Source of the DNA: Amia ocellicauda
Lineage: Eukaryota; Chordata; Actinopteri; Amiiformes; Amiidae
DNA length: 64,000 nt
NCBI RefSeq assembly: GCF_036373705.1
Contig: NC_089863.1
Span: 8,768,357 to 8,832,356, forward strand
Direction: 5' to 3'
The notes beneath the pieces were generated by a model. The model did no database searches. It was not told the origin of the DNA and saw nothing but the letters and a program-made list of their open reading frames with translations. The position numbers were made by a program, and so were the translations under genes. Shown piece by piece: positions 33,991-43,835 of the stretch (position 1 is its first letter; each line of letters begins with the position of its first letter).

Positions 33991-34879
33991 TCAGCCATAA
34001 CATTATGACCACCGATCAGCCATAACATTATGACCACCTGCCTAATATTGTGTAGGTCCCCCTTTTCCGCCAAAACAGCCCTGACTTGGACTCCACTAGA
34101 CCTCTGAAGGTGTGCTGTGGTATCTGGCACCAAGACGTTAGCAGCAGATCCTTTAAGTCCTGTAAGTTGCGAGGTGGGGCCTCCATGGATCGGATTGTTT
34201 GTCCAGCACATCCCACAGATGCTCGATTGGATTGAGATCTGGGGAATTTGGAACCTTGAACTCATGATTCATCAGACCAGGCCACCTTCTTCCATTGCTC
34301 CGTGGTCCAGTTCTAATGCTCACGTGCCCATTGTAGGCGCTTTCGGCAGTGGACAGGGGTCACCATGGGCACCCTGACTGGTCTGCGGCTACGCAGCCCC
34401 ATACGCAACAAACTGCGATGCACTGTGTGTTCTGACACCTTTCTATTAGAACCAGCATTCACTTTTTCAGCAATTTGAGCTACAGTAGCTTGTCTGTTGG
34501 ATTGGACCACACGGGCCAGCCTTCTCTCCCCACGTGCATCAATGAGCTTTGGCCTCCCATGACCCTGTCGCTGGTTCACCACTTTTCCTTCCTTGGACCA
34601 CTTTTGATAGGTACTGACCACTGCAGACCGGGAACACCCCACAAGAGCTGCAGTTTTGGAGATTTTCTGACCCAGTTGTCTAGCCATCACAATTTGGCCC
34701 TTGTCAAAGTCGCTCAGATCCTTACACTTGCCCATTTTCCTTCTTCTAACACATCAACTTTGAGGACAAAATGTTTGCTTGCTGCCTAATATTTCCCACC
34801 CACTGACAGGTGCCATGATAACGAGATTATCAGTGTTATTCACTTCCCCTGTCAGTGGTCATAATGTTATGGCTGATCG

Positions 34880-34882
<3 letters not shown>
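33991..34882 (-). mobile_element. Tc1-like element, internally deleted
   Basis: The ends CACCGATCAGCCATAACATT (left) and its complement (right, to 34882) are terminal inverted repeats. The left end carries an extra copy of the terminal unit in tandem (period 25 bp, 33991 and 34016). It is about 0.9 kb, so a large internal part is gone. It lies next to the intact element at 34921, separated only by a TA run. Confidence 0.88.
34313..34735 (-). pseudogene. Tc1-like transposase, N-terminal DNA-binding half only
   Basis: A 140-codon open frame with the paired helix-turn-helix DNA-binding region of Tc1 transposases: [20 protein letters not shown], then [11 protein letters not shown] and the [18 protein letters not shown] linker. 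It stops where the DDE catalytic domain should begin (WAREH). The domain is lost through the deletion of the host element. A truncated DNA-binding protein could act as a competitor of transposition, but this is only a thought. Confidence 0.85.

Positions 34883-34920
<38 letters not shown>
34883..34920. repeat. (TA)n run between two Tc1 elements
   Basis: Pure TA, the preferred Tc1 target; it separates the two insertions. Confidence 0.9.
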
Positions 34921-34923
<3 letters not shown>

Positions 34924-36141
34924 TCACCTAAAGGATTATTAGGAACACCTGTTCAATTTCTCATTAATGCAATTATCTAACCAACCAATCACATGGCAGT
35001 TGCTTCAATGCATTTAGGGGTGTGGTCCTGGTCAAGACAATCTCCTGAACTCCAAACTGAATGTCTGAATGGGAAAGAAAGGTGATTTAAGCAATTTTGA
35101 GCGTGGCATGGTTGTTGGTGCCAGACAGGCCGGTCTGAGTATTTCACAATCTGCTCAGTTACTGGGATTTTCACGCACAACCATTTCTAGGGTTTACAAA
35201 GAATGGTGTGAAAAGGGAAAAACATCCAGTAAGCGGCAGTCCTGTGGGCGAAAATGCCTTGTTGATGCTAGAGGTCAGAGGAGAATGGGCCGACTGATTC
35301 AAGCTGATAGAAGAGCAACTTTGACTGAAATAAGCACTCGTTACAACCGAGGTATGCAGCAAAGCATTTGTGAAGCCACAACACATACAACCTTGAGGCG
35401 GATGGGCTACAACAGTAGAAGACCCCACTGGGTACCACTCATCTCCACTACAAATAGGAAAAAGAGGCTACAATTTGCACAAGCTCACCAAAATTGGACA
35501 GTTGAAGACTGGAAAAGTGTTGCCTGGTCTGATGAGTCTCGATTTCTGTTGAGACATTCAGATGGTAGAGTCAGAATTTGGCGTAAACAGAATGAGAACA
35601 TGGATAAATCATGCCTTGTTACCACTGTGCAGGCTGGTGGTGGTGGTGTAATGGTGTGGGGGATGTTTTCTTGGCACACTTTAGGCCCCTTAGTGCCAAT
35701 TGGGCATCGTTTAAATGCCACGGCCTACCTGAGCATTGTTTCTGACCATGTCCATCCCTTTATGACCACCATGTACCCATCCTCTGATGGCTACTTCCAG
35801 CAGGATAATGCACCATGTCACAAAGGTCGAATCATTTCAAATTGGTTTCTTGAACATGACAATGAGTTCACTGTACTATACTGGCCCCCACAGTCACCAG
35901 ATCTCAACCCAATAGAGCATCTTTGGGATGTGGTGGAACGGGAGCTTCGTGCCCTGGATGTGCATCCCACAAATCTCCATCAACTGCAAGATGCTATCCT
36001 ATCAATATGGGCCAACATTTCTAAAGAATGCTTTCAGCACCTTGTTGAATCAATGCCACGTAGAATTAAGGCAGATCTGAAGGCGAAAGGGGGTCAAACA
36101 CAGTATTAGTATGGTGTTCCTAATAATCCTTTAGGTGAGTG
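34921..36141 (+). mobile_element. Complete Tc1-like (DD36E) transposon
   Basis: A 1221-bp element with perfect 29-bp terminal inverted repeats beginning CACTCACCTAAAGGATTATT and ending in AGGAACACC, at 34921-34949 and 36113-36141. TA flanks both ends. It carries one uninterrupted transposase gene. Perfect ends and an open gene suggest recent insertion. Confidence 0.95.
35069..36109 (+). CDS. Tc1-like transposase, intact, DD36E
   Basis: 346 residues, a usual length for Tc1-type enzymes, which cut the element out at its ends and insert it at TA. The N-terminal paired helix-turn-helix is at about residues 5-115 (LSNFERGMVVGARQAGLSIS, FSRTTISRVYKEW). The DDE catalytic core follows: Asp155 in AWSDESRF, Asp246 in FQQDNAPCHK and Glu283 in [11 protein letters not shown]. 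By direct count 36 residues separate the second Asp and the Glu. That makes it DD36E rather than the usual DD34E and points to the Incomer-type branch of Tc1/mariner. The Gly-rich GGGGVMVWG box is present. No stop or frameshift was seen. The start ATG is the first in frame after the left terminal repeat. Confidence 0.95.
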   Translation: MGKKGDLSNFERGMVVGARQAGLSISQSAQLLGFSRTTISRVYKEWCEKGKTSSKRQSCGRKCLVDARGQRRMGRLIQADRRATLTEISTRYNRGMQQSICEATTHTTLRRMGYNSRRPHWVPLISTTNRKKRLQFAQAHQNWTVEDWKSVAWSDESRFLLRHSDGRVRIWRKQNENMDKSCLVTTVQAGGGGVMVWGMFSWHTLGPLVPIGHRLNATAYLSIVSDHVHPFMTTMYPSSDGYFQQDNAPCHKGRIISNWFLEHDNEFTVLYWPPQSPDLNPIEHLWDVVERELRALDVHPTNLHQLQDAILSIWANISKECFQHLVESMPRRIKADLKAKGGQTQY

Positions 36142-38079
36142 TATATATATATATGTATCCCATAACAACATAACACACGTAATAGTAATCACACAACACT
36201 CGCGCTGTAATGTGTTGCATTCTGCATATATTTACCATGACAGTCTGCATGTGGTATTTGTTAGTTTTGCATATTTAATGATTAACAAAATACTTGTAGT
36301 TTGAATGTCTTTGGTCTAAATTTGTAGCTTGATTGGATAAAAACAAGAAATATCGAGATATATATCGGGCATCGCAAACTTCTAAAAATATCGAGATATT
36401 ATATCGCCCAGCCCTACTGTATAGTTTTTGTAGTTGTTGTTAGTCAGAATAAGTATTATTATTGAGAGAGACTAATAATAATTTATAGACTGAGAGATAT
36501 AGAAATATAGATGCTAAAATGGCAGCAAAAAAATGCATATTCACTTACTTTTACATTGATGGTGGAAAAGGCTATTTAACAGCTTACTTTTGATATGTTA
36601 CATTCTGATGCATGGATGCTTTACTAAAGGAAATTCAGGGGTTCTATTACCAAATATGTTCACATCAGGCACAACTTTATCACTAGTGCCAAGTGAAAGA
36701 TTAGAAGCTTAATTTTCTAGTTTGATTTCTAGCTTGATGGTCCCAAAAAGCACAAGTTTTTATAATTATTTTAAAAATCTGAATTATTATGAAGTGTTTC
36801 ATTCATAATTAGGCTTCCAAATTCATATAATTGTTTGAGATATTTTAAAAAATGCCTGAAATATTTATATAGTTATGAATGTACTAAATTAATACTTTGC
36901 TCAGTGGTTTGAATGATTTTTCCTCCAATGACTAGCGGGTGATTTACATTAGATTAGATTAGATTAGATTACATACTGACATGGCAAAAAGCAGCAAACT
37001 TGAAATTGTACCATGACATTAAGAAATATATATTTTAGAATATACTGTTCATTCACTTTTTATTTTCACAAAACTCATAAACAAATCTCATTCTCTGCTA
37101 AGGAAAATTGAAATTGAGAGCCAGCTAGGGTAACTAACAGTAACAAAATACTTATATTATTCACAGATGATCTTCAGTTATCATTTATTCCATCACAGAA
37201 AGATGTTCAGACTGAAGTTAACCATGCCAAATACACATTTTATCTGTTTAGGAGTAGGCCTTAAGTACAACTCTGCAATTTGTAAAAAAGACACAAACCA
37301 CACTCAACTATATGAGATTTGTTTCTTAATTTAATATCATGCTGATGTAGAAACTTATCCCCCCCCCATAGTAGTGTACAATCTGAGAGATATCTTCACA
37401 GCAACTTGAAAAGCAAAGTATAACAAACCTCCAGTTAACTTGAGCATATATTTATACAAACTACGTTCTAAAATATAAACTGAAACAATGTCTCTCACCT
37501 CAGTGGTTCCTACTGACTTCTACAGAGCTTAGAAGACATGTGAAATGACAAAAGTCAGACCCCTTTTATGAGGCATATAGAGATACTTCCTGTGGCATTG
37601 TGGTTTATAGAGGTTCATTGCCTGAGGTTGAAGGCCTGTTGTGTCACACAATCGCTTTAGAGAAGATGCTTCAGCCTGCTCTAATGGGTCCAAAGGTTTA
37701 CCATAACAGACTTGTTGATGTATTTTTTAACGTTAATGTCACACATCAATTATTAAATAAACATGCCAGACACACTAACCCTAAACAAGTTATGCATCAA
37801 GAACCTTTAACACTGTCAAAAGAATGGACAACACTGTTTTTAAATAAGCACATCTGTATGGCTGTATTTTTTTTTTGGTGTTAATACAAATCAACCTCTT
37901 ACTTTACAGGAGTTCAACAAAAATTAACTCTGCTATTTATATGTGCACTACATGTATATATTTTTGAAGCAGGCCAAGTGCTAATGTACATAATTAACAA
38001 GACATTATCAAGCATGGTAAAATAAATGACTAACAATGCTGCACTGTTTGCTGTGGAGGGTGATCAGTGCCAAAATTAA

Positions 38080-38190
38080 GAGGAACGTGATTATGAAGAT
38101 GAACATGAAGATGATTATTAACATGATTATGAAGATGAACATGATGAGGATTATGAATGTGAACATGATGATTATGAAGATGATTATGAG
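38080..38190. repeat. Degenerate tandem array of GATTATGAAGATGAACAT units
   Basis: About six imperfect 12- to 18-bp units. On the minus strand they give a Phe/Ile-rich frame, which is only a by-product of the repeat. Confidence 0.8.
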
Positions 38191-38599
38191 CACTGGATAG
38201 GACAATAAGCGCACTGGCTACCGCCCACTAGCTCTGATTGACAGAGTTCAATGTTTTGTCACATTGAAAAAGAAAAAGAAATACAAGAAACACTACGAAA
38301 TGTAGAAGCGCATTGAGAAATGTAAATAGCAAAGAGACAAACAGGAAATCAATATTTACATGTTGAAACTAATGAATGAATAAATAAATGTTGAAATACA
38401 TAAACAAATAAATAGATGAATAAATAAATAGATAGGCCTAAATGTCCATGTATTTGTGTAATCACGTATTTATTTTCTCTGTGTATTTATTTTAAATTTC
38501 AGTTTGGATAGTCCTCCATACTCTGAAACCATGTAACTCCATGAAATTAAATACATTTGTTAAAAATATATATACCTAAAAAACATAATCCATACATCA

Positions 38600-38655
38600 T
38601 AATTCAAACCCGCAAAATACCAGACTCACAGTCGTGCGCCTTAACCACTACATAT
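38600..38655 (-). repeat. tRNA-derived SINE head
   Basis: The minus strand reads TAGTGGTTAAGGCGCACGAC, then TGAGTCTGGTATTTTGCGGG and TTTGAAT. This gives A-box-like and B-box-like stretches in tRNA spacing. No folded tRNA end is present. Confidence 0.55.
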
Positions 38656-38853
38656 ATATATATATTGTATTTTGTTTTTTGTTTTTTCGGGAAAATTTAC
38701 AGACACACATCTACTCGCTCACACACTATCTATACATAAAGGGAGGTGTTAAAAGAAGTCCTACATATATATATATAACAAAATACAATATGGAAACTAT
38801 TCAGTTTTAACTTCCATTGAAACACGTCTGTCCGCCATTTCTCTGCCTCTGAC

Positions 38854-39232
38854 TTTTTTATGAAGACCTTATAAAAACAATTAAATGGTCTTGCTTTCTC
38901 TGCATGTGTTGGTGTACGTGAATCAAAATGTATGACGTTCTAGAGCACCTTGAACAGATCAGCATCTCTGCAAGGTCTCAAGTGACAAACTGTGCTCCAG
39001 CCCACAGACAGCAACACGGAAAGACAGGCCAAGAAAACCACAGGCAGAAAGACAATTGTGCTGCTGCATCTGACCACAATCTATTGAAACATAGCCAATG
39101 GAAGAGATGAAAGACCTTTGCGAGTTCTCTTAACCTGGGGACAAGTATAGTTGTTTTGAAGTTTAATCTGCATCTGCATCTGCACCAAGGAACCCGTATT
39201 TGTTGATCCCGTTCAACAGGGCTTGAGAATAT
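38854..39232 (-). repeat. Dispersed repeat, copy 1 of an inverted pair
   Basis: Matches 49997-50338 in inverse complement over about 335 bp at high identity, by eye. Shared stretches include TGGTGTACGTGAATCAAAAT and CAAAGGTCTTTCATCTCTTC (on the minus strand). The outer 45 bp of this copy (39186-39232) match 49212-49262 instead, so the second copy is split. The repeat is not assigned to a known family. Confidence 0.8.
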
Positions 39233-40700
39233 CAAAGGGCACCTACAATATGACATAAATAGTATTTTTTAACAACAAAATGCCGACTAAGATGGAGCGT
39301 GAGCATTTACCCATTACAATGTGCACAATTATTCTATGTTTTTATGTGGATGTTTCTTTAATATATTCTGTTTGGTGCAATATTGAAATTCTGTTACTAT
39401 TACTATTTATTATTGTTGTTATTATTATTATTATAATGTTGACTCTTTATAGTTGCATATAAGATATTTGCATAATCTGATGTATTGCATAGCAAACACC
39501 TGGTCCCATTTTAAAATGCATAGTTATTGATGGAAACATGCTTTAATTAAATGCATATCATTGTAATGCATAATTTGGATTAGTTGTGTGGTCCCATTCA
39601 CAATTTCACAATGCATTTAACACTGGATAATTGCATAGTGTAGTCCACTATAGTAAAGTTCAGATTAATATCAAATACTTTTTTCATACTGCATAGTAGA
39701 GCTACAGACTTTATTATCATTGACCACAGAGTAGTTTGAACTGATTTCATAACAACTCATTAACTTATATTTTTTTTCGATGAAGATGTGAGCTGGCCAA
39801 ATTCATAAGTACATTTGAGGACCAATGGCTAAATAGATATGAGTGAAATTGAAACAAATTTGGATAATATACAGTTTATTTTGTGAAGTTGGCTAAGCTA
39901 TTTTTGGTATCCTGTATTTTCTTTTGCGTTGTTGGAGTTGTTGTTCACTTTAAATGCAATAACATATTTTCCTACTGATTTCTGTCTATTTTTGTGTTTT
40001 TGGTACCATAAGCCTACGGTTACTGATTTATAATATTAGGCTTTTATTGGAACTAATAGCTGAAGTCCACTGTGCTCTGTACTGGTGATGAATCTGATGA
40101 GTCTTGCTGACTGGAAATATTTTTTTATTATAGTGACTGTGCTTGTGTGGTCAAGGTTTTGTTTACTGAAATATGTTTGCACATTCACCAAAACCACAAG
40201 ACTATGAGGTGCCGTTTAGGAAATTATTAACTTTTTGTGCACACACATATATGAAATTGAATACTCACACCCACACACACATGAAATGCTCACATACACA
40301 CATATGAAACACTCACACACATACATATGAAACTTTTAAAGTGCATGTGAGAAATTCTCATATAGATGAGTTAGAGGATTTTCATGTGTGTGTGAGAGAC
40401 AATTTCACTATATCAGGAAGTAATTTCATGGGTAAATGACAACTCGTCCCCATCAATTCGTCCAGCAATAATTGGTTCCCAACAATTCATCCTGTTGACA
40501 GTTCGCCCACATCATACATTCTATGAGCGTTTGTAACAATGAATGCATTTACTTATTGTACAGCCATAGAACACATACATATATATGTTTATACGTGTAT
40601 TTGAGACTAACTCAAATAATTCAGTCATATACAACTAATCAGGACAGTTGGATGTATCTAGGCTACTTAAAATAGGTTCCACAATAAAGCTTGTGTCTTC

Positions 40701-40765
40701 GCTGCTGTAGTGGTTATGGAACACTGCTACAATCCTGGTGTTTTGGGTTCAATTCCTGATGTAGG
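40701..40765 (+). repeat. tRNA-derived SINE head
   Basis: GCTGTAGTGGTTATGGAACA followed at tRNA distance by GGGTTCAATTCC, which fits A and B boxes of an RNA polymerase III promoter. No SINE tail was traced. Confidence 0.55.
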
Positions 40766-40824
40766 TGTATTATTTCTTATGTAGTATAGATTTTTTTTAA
40801 TGATATATATAATGGGAAATAACA

Positions 40825-40825
<1 letters not shown>

Positions 40826-40866
<41 letters not shown>
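40826..40866. repeat. (TA)n microsatellite
   Basis: Pure TA run inside the 40204-41495 element, flanked by the inverted words TAACAGTATATA and TATATACTGTTA. Confidence 0.95.
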
Positions 40867-40868
<2 letters not shown>

Positions 40869-41004
40869 TGTTATTTTCCAGAGTTAACGATATCAAAGTA
40901 GATCAAACAATTATAAGGCGATTAATACGGCTTTTACACAGCTTCACATTTTTCAGCTCTATGTGTCTGTGTGAGAGAGCATTTCATATTATTATTATTA
41001 TTTT

Positions 41005-41055
41005 TTTTTTTTTATTAGCAGACACCCTTATCCATAGCGACTTACACAATATAAG
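41005..41055 (+). repeat. Short copy of GGCAGACGCCCTTATCC repeat
   Basis: (ATT)n and T-run, then AGCAGACACCCTTATCCATA followed by GCGACTTACA. Confidence 0.6.
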
Positions 41056-41179
41056 ATAATTACAAAAGTTCAATAATATAGTATATTAAATTACTCAAGC
41101 GCATAGGAAAAATATACAGTTAATAAAAAATACAACATTGTGAACAATGTAAATTACACTGCTACAACGTTGTTGCGAG

Positions 41180-41460
41180 TGCTTTCATATGTGTGTATGC
41201 GAGCATTTCATATGTGTACGAGAGCTTCATATGTGTGTATGCGAGCATTTCATATGTGTGAGAGAACTTCATATGTGTGTGTGCAAGGGTTTCATGTGTG
41301 TGTGTGAATATTTCATACGTATGTATTCAATTTTAAATGTGTGTGAGAATGTTTAATATGTGTGTGTGTGAGAACATTTCATATGTGTGTGTGTGAGCAT
41401 TTCATACGTTTGCATTCAATTTCAAATGTGTGTGTGAGAGTGTTTCATATGTGTGTGCAC
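41180..41460. repeat. Minisatellite of GAGCATTTCATATGTGTGTG units
   Basis: About ten imperfect 20- to 28-bp units forming the right subterminal array of the element at 40204-41495. Confidence 0.85.
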
Positions 41461-41503
41461 AAAAAGTTTGAATTATTTCCTAAACAGCCCCTCATACAAG
41501 ACC

Positions 41504-42114
41504 ACCCATTGTTCGAAGAAGTGCTGGTTGTAATATTTTTATAAGTTTTATTGTACATTATTACACAATTAAGATTATTAATTGTTACTGAGGTTGAGGT
41601 TGAAATTGGCTTATGTTAGACTCCAAATACAGATTGAATATGTGTCTGTTAAAGAATAATAATAATACAAAAAACATAGGTAAAACACACAAGCAAGCAG
41701 AAGGGCAAGCTCTGAGTTTTATATAGAGGAAGCATCTACAGGACGTCTGTGCCGAGTGCATTGTGTAAAAATGTCAAAACAGCACGTGGGTGGCTAAAGG
41801 TCACTGAGAAAGTAGGCCCTGTATCACCATTTTCCTAAAAGAACAGACTCCTACCAGATTCTATATATCCTTGTACACTGGCTGAATACTGAGTATCTTC
41901 AATCATTTGGTTGAGTTGTAATATCTAAAATATAAAGTGTATCTTTTGTGACAGTGTCAGTGAGCAGACCAGTCTTTGTCTTTGTGGGTTTGTCATTCAA
42001 CTGGAAGTGGTGGTGGTGATGGTGCAGATTTGAGTAAGGCTGTATGTTAATAAATCATTTACAGAAATAATGATTACAATTATTATTGATTCTACTACTA
42101 CTACTACTACTACA

Positions 42115-42169
<55 letters not shown>

Positions 42170-43262
42170 TGAGAAAAATTATAAATACTTAATCCGATCT
42201 TGTATTTTAAGCATGTGCAACCTGGAGGGGTTTCAATATGTGCAACACAAATTGTAAATGGTCAGGCAGGGATATGAGCTAGATAGTTATATTTCAAATG
42301 AAAAACTAACATGAGAAAAACTATGTTTAAAGGCAGGTGTGTCTAGTGCTGTACATACAAGGGTAATATTAGCAACTATACCACTGCATTGTCAAATGCG
42401 TTGGGAGATGACACTTCGAACAAATACACTTGAATGAAACTCACAGAACAGGATCCGTTCATGCCCTCTCTCTGTGTGCAATGAGAGCTGGATTCTAATA
42501 CCCTGCCATGCTAAGGGCCTTCTCACATGAAACATTTAGTCCCACGGGACAAGACAGGACATCAGTTTCTAAAGCACGTCAACACTCATGCTTCTGCAAT
42601 GTGCACAGTATAATTGAAACATTAGGACATCTTTTCACCCATTTTTTCACATGTACATATTGCAGAACACTGGTTTTAGTAATACAGAAAAAAAAAACTC
42701 TCCAGTTATGGATTGTTTGTCGTCTTTATTGAGGGATAGGTACACGTCCTTCCATGTGTTATCAATACTAATAAAAGATTAGTTACTGTGCTGAGGGACA
42801 ATAAATGATCACAGAATATATCAGTAAAACTGTCAGAAGTAAGAAGTCAGTAAGAAGTTTACTGCAAGATCGGGAGTATTTAAAGAAAGTCCTATATTAT
42901 TGCATCTCGTTTCGTGTGCCACCAATAACAGCCAGCTAGGTCTTCAGACTCGAGGCGATCCAAGTTATCTTTCTCAGTCTTCGCTGGCTTTTCAGCTACA
43001 CCCACTTTATGTATATTGCTGTTGCAAAACACATTGTTTACATTTCAGGTTCCTATTTAACAAGTCATATAACATGCAAACATCGAATAAGATGGAGGAA
43101 TTATCAGTTTAACAAATGCCATTTAACTCTCTGGTAAAATGAATTTCATCATTATTAAGTAAAAAAAAAATCAAACAAAACCGCAAATAAAATAAAAAGA
43201 CCATAAGGGACCATTTAACAGATGAAGTGGCAGATAGTTAAGATTTTTTGTGAGCTAAATAT
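41504..43262. other. Intergenic region 3' of nuclease gene A
   Basis: An (AAT)n tract with a (CTA)n lead-in lies at about 42092-42168. No exon is recognised. The nearest minus-strand AATAAA downstream of gene A is near 42725, so its 3' untranslated region may be about 0.5 kb. Confidence 0.45.
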
Positions 43263-43835
43263 TTAAGGCACGCAATCTCTGTAGAACATCTGGAAGTCTT
43301 TGTCAACATCCATCTTGTTTTTCAGGAAATTTTCCAGACGTTTTACAGGCAACTCTACCACGTGGTTGTTAACCCGGTCATTGAGACCATAGGCAGCGAA
43401 GGAGGGGAACTTATATCTCACGTAAAAAGGGGCATTTTTGTCGTAATCAGTGCAGCAGTAGGCTGTCCACATATACTCTGGGATACCTACCCTATCTATA
43501 TTATCCCTGCGGATCATATTCCCAGAGGTAGTTACCCCAGTGACAACATAGGCCTGGCCTCGACAGTAGTTGTTCAGCCTTCTCCTTATTCTGTCTTCGT
43601 GCTTAAACCACGGACCGATATTGAACTCCCTAATCTGGGGCACAACATTCGTGAGGGCGTAGGTGGCCGCCTTGTCATTGGGCTCTGACTGGTGCTGGTC
43701 TGGGTTGAGGTGGCCTCTCTCGTATAGGACCACATCCGCGTAGTCTTGCAGAACCGCCTGCGTGTCCTCGAAGTTTTGGTGGAGGTTGGTGTGCGGGAAG
43801 GGCTCCATGTTCCCGCTGCCTTTCGACGAAGCCAG
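43263..43835 (-). CDS. ENDOD1-like secreted nuclease A, exon 2 (catalytic half)
   Basis: Exon 2 of a two-coding-exon gene of the DNA/RNA non-specific endonuclease fold, the branch containing endonuclease domain-containing 1 (ENDOD1). These are secreted or lumenal His-metal nucleases. The exon starts after TGTTTCAG| in phase 0 and ends with TAA. With exon 1 the product is 286 residues. The family's active-site positions, aligned from memory with Serratia nuclease, are all present: Arg136 and His138 in YERGHLNPD, Asn159 in TNVVPQ, Asn168 in FNIGPW and Glu176. VTGVTTSGNMIRR and YMWTAYCC follow, as in ENDOD1-like proteins. It should be active as far as the sequence shows. First of three minus-strand paralogues. 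Confidence 0.92.
   Translation of the reverse strand: MASSKGSGNMEPFPHTNLHQNFEDTQAVLQDYADVVLYERGHLNPDQHQSEPNDKAATYALTNVVPQIREFNIGPWFKHEDRIRRRLNNYCRGQAYVVTGVTTSGNMIRRDNIDRVGIPEYMWTAYCCTDYDKNAPFYVRYKFPSFAAYGLNDRVNNHVVELPVKRLENFLKNKMDVDKDFQMFYRDCVP

Larger units (their letters stand above)
33339..36416. mobile_element. hAT element with nested Tc1 insertions
   Basis: The left end TAGGGCTGTGCGATAT is matched by the inverse complement of the right end ATATCGCCCAGCCCTA. Exact 8-bp direct repeats CTGTATAG flank it at 33331-33338 and 36417-36424. TAG-type ends with an 8-bp target duplication are diagnostic of hAT. Subterminal ATATCG motifs are repeated at both ends. No hAT transposase is recognised inside, so it is non-autonomous. 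Of its 3.1 kb, about 2.1 kb is two Tc1-like insertions (33991-34882 and 34921-36141), and an (ATT)n tract lies at 33720-33779. Confidence 0.92.
36425..40195. other. Intergenic region, AT-rich with simple repeats
   Basis: No exon is recognised. Contents are a degenerate GATTATGAAGATGAACAT-type tandem array at about 38080-38190, an inverse tRNA-SINE head at 38600-38655, and one arm of a long inverted dispersed repeat at 38854-39232. Confidence 0.5.
40204..41495. mobile_element. Candidate hAT-like non-autonomous element with tandem subterminal repeats
   Basis: The left end ATGAGGTGCCGTTTAGGAAA and the inverse complement of the right end (ATGAGGGGCTGTTTAGGAAA) match, and the match continues to TTTTTGTGCACACACATAT. 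Direct repeats of 8 bp, ACAAGACT (40196-40203) and ACAAGACC (41496-41503), differ at one base. Just inside both ends are arrays of a CACACATATGAAATGCTCA-like unit in opposite orientation (about 40240-40345 and 41180-41460). The interior contains a tRNA-SINE head, a (TA)n tract and a copy of the GGCAGACGCCCTTATCC repeat. No transposase is seen. Confidence 0.75.

Noticed and set aside
38928-39256. Matching open frames in 38.9-39.3 kb and 49.97-50.2 kb as a conserved small gene
   Set aside because: The match is a DNA-level inverted repeat; frames have no start agreement and no domain.
40701-40765. True tRNA gene
   Set aside because: A and B box-like words are present, but no cloverleaf stem pairing or intact acceptor stem could be drawn; it fits a SINE head.
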